This document shows positions 51,439 to 59,182 of a DNA stretch of 64,000 nucleotides, one piece after another. How positions within the stretch are numbered: position 1 is the stretch's first letter; every line of letters begins with the position of its first letter. The position numbers were made by a program, and so were the translations under genes. The stretch covers positions 124,001-188,000 of the forward strand of contig JBGAHO010000002.1 in NCBI GenBank assembly GCA_044226195.1. Direction: 5' to 3'. The notes beneath the pieces are model-generated. The model saw only the letters and a program-made list of their open reading frames with translations. It searched no databases and was not told the DNA's origin. Origin of the DNA: RPQJ01 sp044226195 (GTDB taxonomy: Bacteria > Pseudomonadota > Gammaproteobacteria > Steroidobacterales > Steroidobacteraceae).

Positions 51439-52053
51439 TCATGCCTCGAGGCCGGCCAGCACGTCGGCCGCCGCGGCCCCGAACACCGCTTCCAGGCCGT
51501 CGCGGAACGCGACGCGCGCCCGCGCGAGCAAGGACTGGGCGGCCGCGTGGCCGATCCCGAGTCGCTGGCCGATCTCCTCGACCGAATGCCCCTCGACATA
51601 CTTCATTTCCAGCGCCTCGCCGTAGCGATTCGGCAGGCGATCGAGCACTGCGTGCACCAGGCGCTTCAGCTCCGCGCTGTCGGCGCGACGCAGCGGATCG
51701 TCGCTGGCCGGCGCCTCGATGTTCTCCAGCGCGGCGCGCACTTCGTCGCTGTCGTCGATCAGCACCACCTTCGACGAGCGGCGCTGCTGCGAACGCACGT
51801 GGTCGGCGATCTCGCGCCGGCAGATCTGGCACAGCCACGTGAAGAGCGAGGCGTCGCCCCGCCAGGCGTCCAGCTTGCGCATCGCCTTGATCAGCGTCGA
51901 CTGCACCACATCCTTGGCGGTGTCCTCGTTGCCGCGCAGGCGCGGCAGCGCGAACCGGTAGACCCGCGGGAAATAGAGCTCGAAGAACGTGCGGAAGGCC
52001 CGCTCGTCGCCCGCCAGCATTGCCTGCGCCAGTTGTCGGTCGTCGTTGGTCAC
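51439..52053 (-). CDS. ECF-type RNA polymerase sigma factor (FecI-like module)
   Basis: A 204-residue sigma-70 family protein. Region 2 is FRTFFELYFPRVYRFALPRLRGNEDTAKDVVQSTLIKAMRKLDAWRG with LFTWLCQICRREIADH. Region 4 is RYGEALEMKYVEGHSVEEIGQRLGIGHAAAQSLLARARVAFRDG. The start is GTG 52053 with GGAAGG six bases upstream. With fecR and the TonB receptor it forms a surface-signalling operon. It is distinct from the sigma factor of the protease operon about 5 kb away. Confidence 0.92.
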   Translation of the reverse strand: MTNDDRQLAQAMLAGDERAFRTFFELYFPRVYRFALPRLRGNEDTAKDVVQSTLIKAMRKLDAWRGDASLFTWLCQICRREIADHVRSQQRRSSKVVLIDDSDEVRAALENIEAPASDDPLRRADSAELKRLVHAVLDRLPNRYGEALEMKYVEGHSVEEIGQRLGIGHAAAQSLLARARVAFRDGLEAVFGAAAADVLAGLEA

Positions 52054-52251
52054 ACGCGCCTTCCGTCGCTGTCCGACGCATTAGACGCGAGTCGGGCGGC
52101 AAATCAATCGCCGCATCCGGAATCGCCCTCCAAGTGCCTGATTTCCGGGCTGACACAATGTTTCAAGCGATTTTCGATTGATCGGCCGGCGCGCCGGCGT
52201 CTAACGCTGCACCCGTCGCGCATGCGCCGGGCATCCGCCGAGGAGAAGCGC

Positions 52252-52872
52252 TTGATCCCGACCGCCGCCGCCCACGAACGTCCCCTGCACCGCCGGTTGC
52301 GCGTCGAGGCCGTCACTCCGGACGACCCGACGCGACGCGAGATCGAGTCTTACGTGCGCGCGGCCTTCGCCCGCAAGCATGCCGCCGACGTGCAGACCTT
52401 CATGCCGTCGCTGCTGTCGTTCCGTGACGCGCGCGACGTGCTCCACGGCGTGGTCGGCCTGCGCGCCGCGCGTCCCGCCCCGCTGTTCCTCGAGCGCTAT
52501 CTCGACGTGCCGGTGGAGCTGGCGCTCGCGCAGGCGACCGGCGCGGAAGTGCGGCGCGACCAGATCGTCGAGGTCGGCAACCTCGCCGGCCGCAGCTGCC
52601 GTGCCGCCATGCGCATGGTGGCGCAGTTGCCGTCCTACCTGATGGCGCACGACTACCGGTGGATCGTGTTCACGGCGACGAGCACGGTGCGCGAGATCCT
52701 GCAGGGCTTCGGCGCGCCGCTGGTCGAGCTCGCCCGTGCCGAGCGCAGCCGCGTCGCCGGTGGAATCGACGACTGGGGCACCTATTACGACACCGATCCG
52801 CGGGTGTTCGCCGGCTACCTGCCGGACAGCCGACGCATCGCCGGCTTCGCGAGCCACGATCTTGACGGCTGA
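52252..52872 (+). CDS. Thermostable hemolysin (T-hemolysin) family protein
   Basis: A ~206-residue protein: LRVEAVTPDDPTRREIESYVRAAFARKHAADVQTFMPSLLSFRD, ARPAPLFLERYLDVPVE, VEVGNLAGRSCRAAMRMVAQL, IVFTATSTVREILQGFG and a WGTYYDTDPRVFAGYLPDSR tail. The fold is GNAT-acyltransferase-like despite the family name. TTG 52252 has GAGGAGAAGCGC at ideal spacing; an in-frame ATG at 52222 lacks a ribosome-binding site. Its end overlaps the start of the acyl-AMP ligase gene by 11 bases. Probably an acyl-transfer step in the pathway of the next three genes (inference). Confidence 0.85.
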   Translation: MIPTAAAHERPLHRRLRVEAVTPDDPTRREIESYVRAAFARKHAADVQTFMPSLLSFRDARDVLHGVVGLRAARPAPLFLERYLDVPVELALAQATGAEVRRDQIVEVGNLAGRSCRAAMRMVAQLPSYLMAHDYRWIVFTATSTVREILQGFGAPLVELARAERSRVAGGIDDWGTYYDTDPRVFAGYLPDSRRIAGFASHDLDG

Positions 52873-54346
52873 GTCGCTGATCCAGGCGCTCTGGCGCGCA
52901 CCGGTCGGACGCGTCGCGTTCGACGACGGCACGCAACGGCTGACCTACCGCGGCCTGCACGCGGCGCTGTCGACGGAAGCCGCGTGGCTGCGGGCCCACG
53001 CCGGCGAGCGCTGCGCGGTGCTCGCCGACAACGGCATCGCCTGGACCGTGACCGACCTCGCGCTGCTGATGATGGGACGCCTTTCGGTCCCGGTGCCCGC
53101 GTATTTCACCGACGCGCAGCTGCAACACGCCCTGGACGATGCCGGCATCGACAGCCTGCTGACCGACGACCCGACGCGCGTGCTGCGCATCGGCGGCTGG
53201 CAGGAGCACGGGCGCTCGACGCAGGGTCTCGTCCTGCTGCGTCGCGACCTCGCGCCCGAAGCGCGCCCCGCGATTCCCGCGGGCACGATCAAGATCACCT
53301 ACACCTCGGGCAGCACGGCCGCGCCGAAGGGCGTCTGCCTGTCCTCCGCCCAGCTCGACGCCGTCGCGCAGTCGCTGGCCTGGGCGACGCAGTCGCTGCA
53401 GGTGCGGCGTCACCTGTGCGTGCTGCCACTCGCGACGCTGCTCGAGAACGTCGCGGGCATCTACGCCCCGCTGCTCGCCGGCGCGACCTGTCACCTGCCC
53501 TCGACACGGACCACGGGCCTCAGCTATTCGGGCACCGATCCGCAGCGGCTGCTCGCCTGCATCGTGCGGATGCAGCCCGAGAGCCTCATCCTCGTTCCGG
53601 AACTGCTGCAGCTGCTGGTCGTCGCCGCGGAGCGCAGCTGGGCACCGCCGGCCTCGCTCAAGTTCATCGCGGTGGGCGGCGCGTCCGTCTCGCCGGCGCT
53701 GCTGGCGCGCGCGACCCACTGTGGATTGCCGGTCTACGAGGGCTACGGCCTGAGCGAATGCGCGTCGGTCGTCTGCCTGAACCGGCCGGGCGCACATCGG
53801 CCCGGCAGTGTCGGCCGCCCGCTGCCGCACGCGGCCCTGCACCTGAGCGGTGACGGCGAGATCGTGGTCACGGGCCCGACGATGCTCGGCTACCTCGGCG
53901 ATCCCGCGCCCGCGCGGCCGGGAACGTGGCACACCGGCGACCTCGGCGACATCGATGCCGACGGCTACGTCTACGTGCGCGGACGCGTGCGCAACGTCTT
54001 CATCACCAGCTACGGCCGCAACGTCGCACCGGAGTGGGTCGAGCGCGAGATCGCACAGCGCCTCCCGCAGCGCCCGGTGCTGGTGCACGGCGAGGCCCTG
54101 CCCTTCCCGGTGGCGCTGGTGAGCGGCGTCGGCGCCGAGCACGAGGCGCCGCTCATCGAGCAGGCCATCGCCGAGGCCAATGCGGGACTGCCGGATTACG
54201 CGCGAGTGCAGCGCTGGGCCCGCGTGCCGGAGCCCTTCAGCTTCGCGAACGGAATGCTCACGTCGAACGGTCGGCTGCGCCGCACGGCGATCGTCGAACG
54301 TCACCGTGCCCTGATCGAATCCTTGTACGCCGGCGCGCCGGCCTGA
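52862..54346 (+). CDS. AMP-binding acyl-CoA ligase-like enzyme with altered A10 lysine
   Basis: A 494-residue ANL adenylating enzyme. Motifs: P-loop YTSGSTAAPKGV, YEGYGLSECASVV (A5), HTGDLGDIDADGYVYVRGR (A7-A8) and the linker FITSYGRNVAPEWVE. The C-terminal A10 motif reads NGMLTSNGRLRR: the catalytic Lys of adenylation (GKxxR in most members) is Arg here, encoded by CGG at 54272. The start is TTG 52862, overlapping the T-hemolysin stop, consistent with translational coupling. Predicted to activate a fatty acid. The chain is short and has no carrier domain. The next gene begins 14 bases downstream. Confidence 0.88.
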   Translation: MTAESLIQALWRAPVGRVAFDDGTQRLTYRGLHAALSTEAAWLRAHAGERCAVLADNGIAWTVTDLALLMMGRLSVPVPAYFTDAQLQHALDDAGIDSLLTDDPTRVLRIGGWQEHGRSTQGLVLLRRDLAPEARPAIPAGTIKITYTSGSTAAPKGVCLSSAQLDAVAQSLAWATQSLQVRRHLCVLPLATLLENVAGIYAPLLAGATCHLPSTRTTGLSYSGTDPQRLLACIVRMQPESLILVPELLQLLVVAAERSWAPPASLKFIAVGGASVSPALLARATHCGLPVYEGYGLSECASVVCLNRPGAHRPGSVGRPLPHAALHLSGDGEIVVTGPTMLGYLGDPAPARPGTWHTGDLGDIDADGYVYVRGRVRNVFITSYGRNVAPEWVEREIAQRLPQRPVLVHGEALPFPVALVSGVGAEHEAPLIEQAIAEANAGLPDYARVQRWARVPEPFSFANGMLTSNGRLRRTAIVERHRALIESLYAGAPA

Positions 54347-54360
54347 CCCCGGGAATCCGC

Positions 54361-55044
54361 ATGTCCTTCTACGAACGACTTGGCCAGCTGACCGCCGCAG
54401 ATCGTGATTACCTCGTGGCTGCGCCGGCGATCCAGCGCTGCCTCACGGGCGACGTGACCCGCGAGCTCTACATCGCCTTCCTCACCCAGGCGTACCACCA
54501 CGTCCGCCACACCGTGCCACTGCTGATGGCGACCGGCGCCTGCCTGCCGGACCGCCACGCGGACCTGCGCAACGAGATCCTGCACTACCTCGAGGAAGAG
54601 ACCGGCCACGAGCAGTGGATCCTGAACGATATCGCGAACGCCGGCGGCGATCGCGCCGCCGCGGCCGCTTCGCCTCCGGCGATCGCCACCGATGCCATGG
54701 TCGCGTACGCCTACGACACGGTGCTGCGCCGCAATCCCATCGGCTTCTTCGGCATGGTGTACGTGCTCGAAGGCACCAGCGTCGCGCTCGCCCTGCAGGC
54801 CGCGGACCGCATCCAGGAGACGCTGCGCCTGCCGGGGAACGCCTTCTCCTACCTGCGCAGCCACGGCGAGCTCGACAAGGAGCACGTCAACCACCTCGCC
54901 GGGATCCTCGCGCGGCTCGACGCCGAGGGAGACCGCGCAGCGGTGGTGCAGTGCGCCCGCGCGATGTTCTGGCTGTACGGCAACGTCTTCCGCAGCCTCG
55001 ATGCCGGGGCGCCCCACGTCGAACCCCTGAGGAAATCCGCATGA
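54361..55044 (+). CDS. Haem-oxygenase-like di-iron oxidase (TenA-like fold, HDO type)
   Basis: A 227-residue all-helical protein. Possible metal ligands are Glu80-x2-His83 (YLEEETGHEQW), Glu137 (VYVLEGTS), His168, Asp172 and His175 (RSHGELDKEHVNH), the six-ligand pattern of haem-oxygenase-like di-iron oxidases such as UndA. UndA decarboxylates lauric acid to 1-undecene; others oxidise N-H or C-H bonds. Placed between an acyl-AMP ligase and an SDR, it probably oxidises an acyl-derived intermediate. The stop overlaps the SDR start by four bases (ATGA). Confidence 0.85.
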   Translation: MSFYERLGQLTAADRDYLVAAPAIQRCLTGDVTRELYIAFLTQAYHHVRHTVPLLMATGACLPDRHADLRNEILHYLEEETGHEQWILNDIANAGGDRAAAAASPPAIATDAMVAYAYDTVLRRNPIGFFGMVYVLEGTSVALALQAADRIQETLRLPGNAFSYLRSHGELDKEHVNHLAGILARLDAEGDRAAVVQCARAMFWLYGNVFRSLDAGAPHVEPLRKSA

Positions 55045-55856
55045 ACCCGTCCCTCGCGAAGATCCTGATCACCGGCGGCGCCGGCGGCATCGGCGGCGCC
55101 ATCGCGTCCGAGCTGCTGTCGCGCGGCGCGGCCGTGCTGCTCGTCGACCGCGATGCCGATGCGCTCGCCCGCGCCGTCGAGCGCTTCGCGCGCTACGGCG
55201 ACCGCGTCGGCACCTGCGCCGCCGACCTGACCAACGCCGCCGACCGCAAGCGCATCTGCGACACGGCCGCCGAATGGCGCGGCGGCGTCAACGTGCTGGT
55301 GAACAACGCCGGCATCAACCACTTCCGCATGTTCGAGGACCAGCCGCCGGAGCAGGTCGACCTCGCGGTGGCGATCAACCTGCTCGCCCCGCTGCACCTC
55401 TGCCGCGGCATGCTGGCGCACCTGCGCGCGCAGCCCGAGGCCTGCATCCTCAACACGGGCTCGGTGTTCGGCTCGATCGGCTATCCCGGGTACGCCGTGT
55501 ACTCCGCGACGAAGTTCGCGGTGCGCGGCTTCACGGAGGCCCTGCGCCGCGAGCTCGCCGACACGAAGGTCAAGGTGCACTACGTGGCGCCGCGCGCGAC
55601 GCGCACGGGCATCAACACGTCCGCCGTCGAGCGCATGAACGAGGAACTCGGCGTCGCGATGGACCCGCCGGAGCTCGTCGCGCGCGCGGTGTGCGACATG
55701 CTCGAGCGCGGCAACGTCGAGGCCGTGCTCGGCTGGCCCGAGAAGCTGTTCGCGCGCCTCAACGGCGTGCTGCCGCGCGTGGTCGACGGTGCCCTGCGCA
55801 AGCAGCTGCCGGTCATCCGCCGCTACGCCAGCGAAGCCGCCGCGCAGCGGCTTTGA
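55041..55856 (+). CDS. Short-chain dehydrogenase/reductase
   Basis: A 271-residue SDR. Rossmann signature TGGAGGIGGA, NNAGINHF, catalytic Ser in ILNTGSVFGSIGYPG, and Tyr/Lys in YAVYSATKFAVRGF. Substrate lid with TRTGINTSAVERMNEELG, and a C-terminal helix with hydrophobic character. GAGGAA lies before the ATG, which overlaps the di-iron gene stop. Likely oxidises or reduces an alcohol/ketone on the lipid-like product of the operon. Confidence 0.93.
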   Translation: MNPSLAKILITGGAGGIGGAIASELLSRGAAVLLVDRDADALARAVERFARYGDRVGTCAADLTNAADRKRICDTAAEWRGGVNVLVNNAGINHFRMFEDQPPEQVDLAVAINLLAPLHLCRGMLAHLRAQPEACILNTGSVFGSIGYPGYAVYSATKFAVRGFTEALRRELADTKVKVHYVAPRATRTGINTSAVERMNEELGVAMDPPELVARAVCDMLERGNVEAVLGWPEKLFARLNGVLPRVVDGALRKQLPVIRRYASEAAAQRL

Positions 55857-55882
55857 CCCCCTACGCAATCTGGAGCCCACTC

Positions 55883-56545
55883 ATGAACGCGATGCGCACC
55901 CTCATGGCCGCCGTCCTGCTCGCAGGCACGTCCCTCGCGAACGCCGCGGCACCGGCCGATCCCGCCTTCGATGCCGAACTGCTGTCACTCCAGCAGGCCT
56001 GGGCGAAGGTCAATTACGAGACCCCGGCAGGCGACGCCCGCGTGCAGGCGTTCGACGCGCTCGAGAAGCGCGCCGAGACGTTCACCCACGAGCACCCGAA
56101 GCGTGCGGAAGCGTACATCTGGGAAGGCATCATCGAGAGCAGCTACGCCGGTGCGAAGGGCGGGCTCGGCGCGCTCAGCCTGTGCAAGGAGGCCCGCGGC
56201 AACCTCGAGGCCGCGCTGAAGCTCGATCCCGCGGCGCTCGAGGGCTCGGCCTACACGAGCCTCGGCACGCTCTACTACAAGGTGCCCGGGTTCCCGCTCG
56301 GCTTCGGGGACGACGACAAGGCCGGCACGCTGCTGACGCAGGCGCTGAAGCTCAACCCCGCCGGCATCGATCCGAACTACTTCTACGCCGAGTACCTGTT
56401 CGAGCAGGGACAGTATTCACAGTCGCTGCAGTACCTCGACCGCGCCGCGCACGCCGCCCCGCGCCCGGGCCGCGAAGTGGCCGACAAGGGCCGCCAGGGC
56501 GAGATCGCCGCGTTGCGGGCGAAGGTGAAGTCGAAGCTGGGCTGA
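55883..56545 (+). CDS. Periplasmic TatT-like helical repeat protein
   Basis: A 220-residue protein with a signal peptide (RTLMAAVLLAGTSLANA) and TPR-like helical hairpins: FTHEHPKRAEAYIWEGIIESSYA, LGALSLCKEARGNLEAALKLDPAALEG, AYTSLGTLYYKVPGFPLGFGDDDKA and GIDPNYFYAEYLFEQGQYSQSLQYLDRAA. The pattern matches TatT components of TRAP-associated lipid-binding systems. It follows the SDR by 26 bases and ends the acyl-metabolism operon; it could bind a hydrophobic product. GGAG upstream. Confidence 0.8.
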   Translation: MNAMRTLMAAVLLAGTSLANAAAPADPAFDAELLSLQQAWAKVNYETPAGDARVQAFDALEKRAETFTHEHPKRAEAYIWEGIIESSYAGAKGGLGALSLCKEARGNLEAALKLDPAALEGSAYTSLGTLYYKVPGFPLGFGDDDKAGTLLTQALKLNPAGIDPNYFYAEYLFEQGQYSQSLQYLDRAAHAAPRPGREVADKGRQGEIAALRAKVKSKLG

Positions 56546-56549
56546 GTCG

Positions 56550-58016
56550 TCAGGGACCGCTGCGCGAGAGCAGCGCGTTCAGCAGGTTGTCCTGGAAGTT
56601 GATGTTGTTGGTCAGCTGGTCGTGGTCCTCGCACAGGAAGAACGAGAACGCGATCGGGAAGCTGCCGGTGCCGTTGCCCTGCACTGTCGGGTCGATGGAT
56701 TGCCGGCCGAGCAGCGACGGCTTGACCACGCGGCCGTCGCCGGGCTCGAGCATCAGCAGGTCGTAGTGCTTGCCGGGCAGCGGTGACTTGATGTCCTCCG
56801 GCGCGAAGCGCGGCACGCGCCGGCTGCCTTCCTGCTCGACCAGCACGCGCGAGGGCGTGAGCGCGCAATCCGCGCCGAACACGACCAGCTTCACACTGCT
56901 CTCGGGCTCCGGCAGGGCGAGCGCGCGCTGGAAGCGGCCGGCGCGCACCAGCGAGCGGTCGAAGAACGCCTGCAGCGTCTTGAGGCGTGCCTCGCCCTCG
57001 GCCGGCGTCGCCGACGACTCGACCACGCGCTGCGCGACGACCGGGTCGTAGACGGACCACTGCAGGTCGCGCCACGCGACCGGATCGAACAGGTCGACTT
57101 CCGGGCTCGACGGATCCTCGGGCCGGACCCGCAGCGGCCGGCCGTCGATGCCGATGAGCGGCTTGCGCATCGTGTGCGGCAGCAGCTCGTACGCGCTCGC
57201 CATGGTCGCGAGCGTCTCCGGCGACACCGTGCGCACGATCTTCTCGCCTTCGACGAAGCCGCGGATCGTGTTCGCCGAGCCGAGGCTCGGCGTGCCGAGC
57301 AGGATCAGGCGGTTGATCTTCGCCGCCCCCTTCATCGTGACCTGGATGTCGTCGCGGTCGAGCACGTCGTCGGTGCCGAAGCGCAGGAAGTAGCGCGACA
57401 CGAGGCCGCCCATGCTGTGCGCGACGATGTCGACCTTGAGATCCGGCCGGCCGTAGTCCTTGCGGATCTGCTCGATCAGCGCGTCGAGCTGGCGCGCCGT
57501 CTGCACGTTGTCGCGACGCCAGTCGTAGGGCAGCACGTAGAAGTGCCGCTCGTACGGGTCGGTGACCGGCGTGCCCGCCGTCGTGCGCTTGAAGTCGCCG
57601 TGGTTCTCGAGCGTCTCGATCAGGCGGTTGTAGAAGTCGTGGCCCGCCGCGGTGTCGGTGATGTCGAACGCCTCGAGCGGATTCGGCCGCGGAGCGAGCG
57701 TCTGCGGATCGATGTCGAAGGCCAGCACGTCGAACTTGTTCGACACCAGGTTCCACAGCGTGCCCGGCCACACGACCTCGCCCGTGCCGGTGTCGCGCAG
57801 CTTCGAACCCATGATGCCGGGAATGACGATGAGCGGCGGCTGCTCGGCGGCGAGGTTGGCGCCGCGATAGAGGCGGCGCAGGTCGGGCTGGGTGGGCTCG
57901 CTGCCGCAGGCGGCGACGAGCGCAGCCGCCGCCAGGACGACGAGCAGCGTCAGCGCGCGACGGCGCGGTTCAGGGCTTGCTGCCGGTGTCACCGACGAAG
58001 TTGGCCGTGAGGACAT
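56550..58016 (-). CDS. Lipoprotein lipase / phospholipase, LCAT-like alpha/beta hydrolase
   Basis: A 488-residue protein with a lipoprotein signal (TLLVVLAAAALVAACGSEP, Cys of the lipobox). The alpha/beta hydrolase starts LIVIPGIMGSKLRDT, the LCAT-family lid and oxyanion segment. The nucleophile is Ser201 in VDIVAHSMGGLVSRYF, and YDWRRDN is another family mark. AGGAGG sits six bases before ATG 58016. The gene begins inside the last 47 bases of the PPC-domain gene, so the two are translationally coupled. It probably cleaves phospholipid or glyceride esters at the envelope. Confidence 0.9.
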   Translation of the reverse strand: MSSRPTSSVTPAASPEPRRRALTLLVVLAAAALVAACGSEPTQPDLRRLYRGANLAAEQPPLIVIPGIMGSKLRDTGTGEVVWPGTLWNLVSNKFDVLAFDIDPQTLAPRPNPLEAFDITDTAAGHDFYNRLIETLENHGDFKRTTAGTPVTDPYERHFYVLPYDWRRDNVQTARQLDALIEQIRKDYGRPDLKVDIVAHSMGGLVSRYFLRFGTDDVLDRDDIQVTMKGAAKINRLILLGTPSLGSANTIRGFVEGEKIVRTVSPETLATMASAYELLPHTMRKPLIGIDGRPLRVRPEDPSSPEVDLFDPVAWRDLQWSVYDPVVAQRVVESSATPAEGEARLKTLQAFFDRSLVRAGRFQRALALPEPESSVKLVVFGADCALTPSRVLVEQEGSRRVPRFAPEDIKSPLPGKHYDLLMLEPGDGRVVKPSLLGRQSIDPTVQGNGTGSFPIAFSFFLCEDHDQLTNNINFQDNLLNALLSRSGP

Positions 58017-58698
58017 AGGCGACCTCCTGGTCGTTCTTGTTGCGTACGTCGACCAGGAACGATCCCGTCCAGCGCGGCCGCCACCGGCACTGCGCCTCGC
58101 TGCCGTCGCCTTCGTCCGCGCAGACGAGGTTGTTGTACTCGTCGTAGACGTAGAGGTCGAGATCGGACGACGTCGGGCCCTGCACGTACACCACGGCCGG
58201 CGTCTCGCCCTTGAAGACGAGGTCGGCACGGTCGGCGGCGCGGCGGCCGATCAGCTTGTCGAGCGCGTTGAGGCCGGCCGACACGAGCGGCAGGTCGCGG
58301 CTGCGGTAGTTGCGCGCGTCGGCGATCAGCGCGGCGATCGTCGGGTTGTCGGGCGCCAGCGCCTGCGCGCGCGCCAGCAGCGACTCGAACGAGTTGCCGG
58401 CGGTGCCCGGCTTCGACTGCACGCCCTTGCGGATCTTGGCCGCCTGCACCAGCGCCACCGGGTCGGCGTTGCGCTCGCCGTACGCCGCGAGGCGATCCGA
58501 CAGCGCGAGTCGCTCGACGGCCGAGAGCGCCGGGGACTGGCTGGCATCGAGCTTGGCAGCCGGGTCGGCGTTGGTGCCGCGGCTCGACCCGCTCTCGGCG
58601 GCCGGGCTCGTGAGGGTCACGAAGGTGCCCGCCAGCAATGCGGACGTCGCCAGGCAGGACACAAGCTTCGAGCGGGAAACGGGTCGGCACGCGGTCAT
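57970..58698 (-). CDS. Secreted PPC-domain protein, paralogue linked to the lipase
   Basis: A 242-residue protein: signal peptide (KLVSCLATSALLAGTFVTL), then LAAYGERNADPVALVQAAKIRK, SLLARAQALAPDNPTIAALIADARN and a PPC-like domain (SDLDLYVYDEYNNLVCADEGD, QCRWRPRWTGSFLVDVRN). The same blocks in the same order occur in the protein at 47222-47932, so the two are paralogues. GAGGAGA precedes the ATG. Its 3' end overlaps the lipase start by 47 bases. Possibly a partner or substrate-targeting subunit for the lipase (inference). Confidence 0.87.
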   Translation of the reverse strand: MTACRPVSRSKLVSCLATSALLAGTFVTLTSPAAESGSSRGTNADPAAKLDASQSPALSAVERLALSDRLAAYGERNADPVALVQAAKIRKGVQSKPGTAGNSFESLLARAQALAPDNPTIAALIADARNYRSRDLPLVSAGLNALDKLIGRRAADRADLVFKGETPAVVYVQGPTSSDLDLYVYDEYNNLVCADEGDGSEAQCRWRPRWTGSFLVDVRNKNDQEVAYVLTANFVGDTGSKP

Positions 58699-58829
58699 CG
58701 GGTCTCCTCGGGATGCGACGGTAGCGCAAATGGCGCAGGCCCGGAAGCCGGCGCACCAATTGCGACCTGCCGCAAGGACGGGCTCGCGGGCACGCTGTCA
58801 GGATCGCTGCCCCATTCCAAGGAGGGCCC

Positions 58830-59144
58830 ATGGCCAAGCTGATCCTCACCTACAAGCTCAAGCCGGGCGTGACCCGCGAGCAGTACGAGCACTGGACCCG
58901 CACGGTGGACTACCCGAGCATGCGCGGCCTCGCGCGGGTGAAGTCCTTCGTCAATCACCGCACGACCGGGCTGCTGATCGGCGCGGGCCAGCCCTCGGCG
59001 GATTATGTCGAGATCTTCGACATCCCGGACCTCGACGGCTTCGTGAAGAACGACCTGCCGGGCGCCGTCGTGCAGAAGGTGATGGGCGAGTTCATGGGCT
59101 TCGTCGTCGACCCGCAGTTCATCGTCGCCGAGGAAGTCGCCTGA
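58830..59144 (+). CDS. EthD/RedY-like small protein
   Basis: A 104-residue ferredoxin-like alpha+beta protein: LILTYKLKPGVTREQYEHWTRTVDYPSMRG, SFVNHRTTGLLIG, DYVEIFDIPDLDGF and EFMGFVVDPQFIVAEEVA. This matches the EthD/RedY group of dimeric barrels, some of which act on polyketide or pigment intermediates. AAGGAGGG gives a clear start at the ATG. It stands alone between the PPC gene and a secreted unknown; no pathway is evident. Confidence 0.85.
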   Translation: MAKLILTYKLKPGVTREQYEHWTRTVDYPSMRGLARVKSFVNHRTTGLLIGAGQPSADYVEIFDIPDLDGFVKNDLPGAVVQKVMGEFMGFVVDPQFIVAEEVA

Positions 59145-59182
59145 TCTCCTGACGGCAGGCGCGGTAGCGCGTCCAAGCGGAC

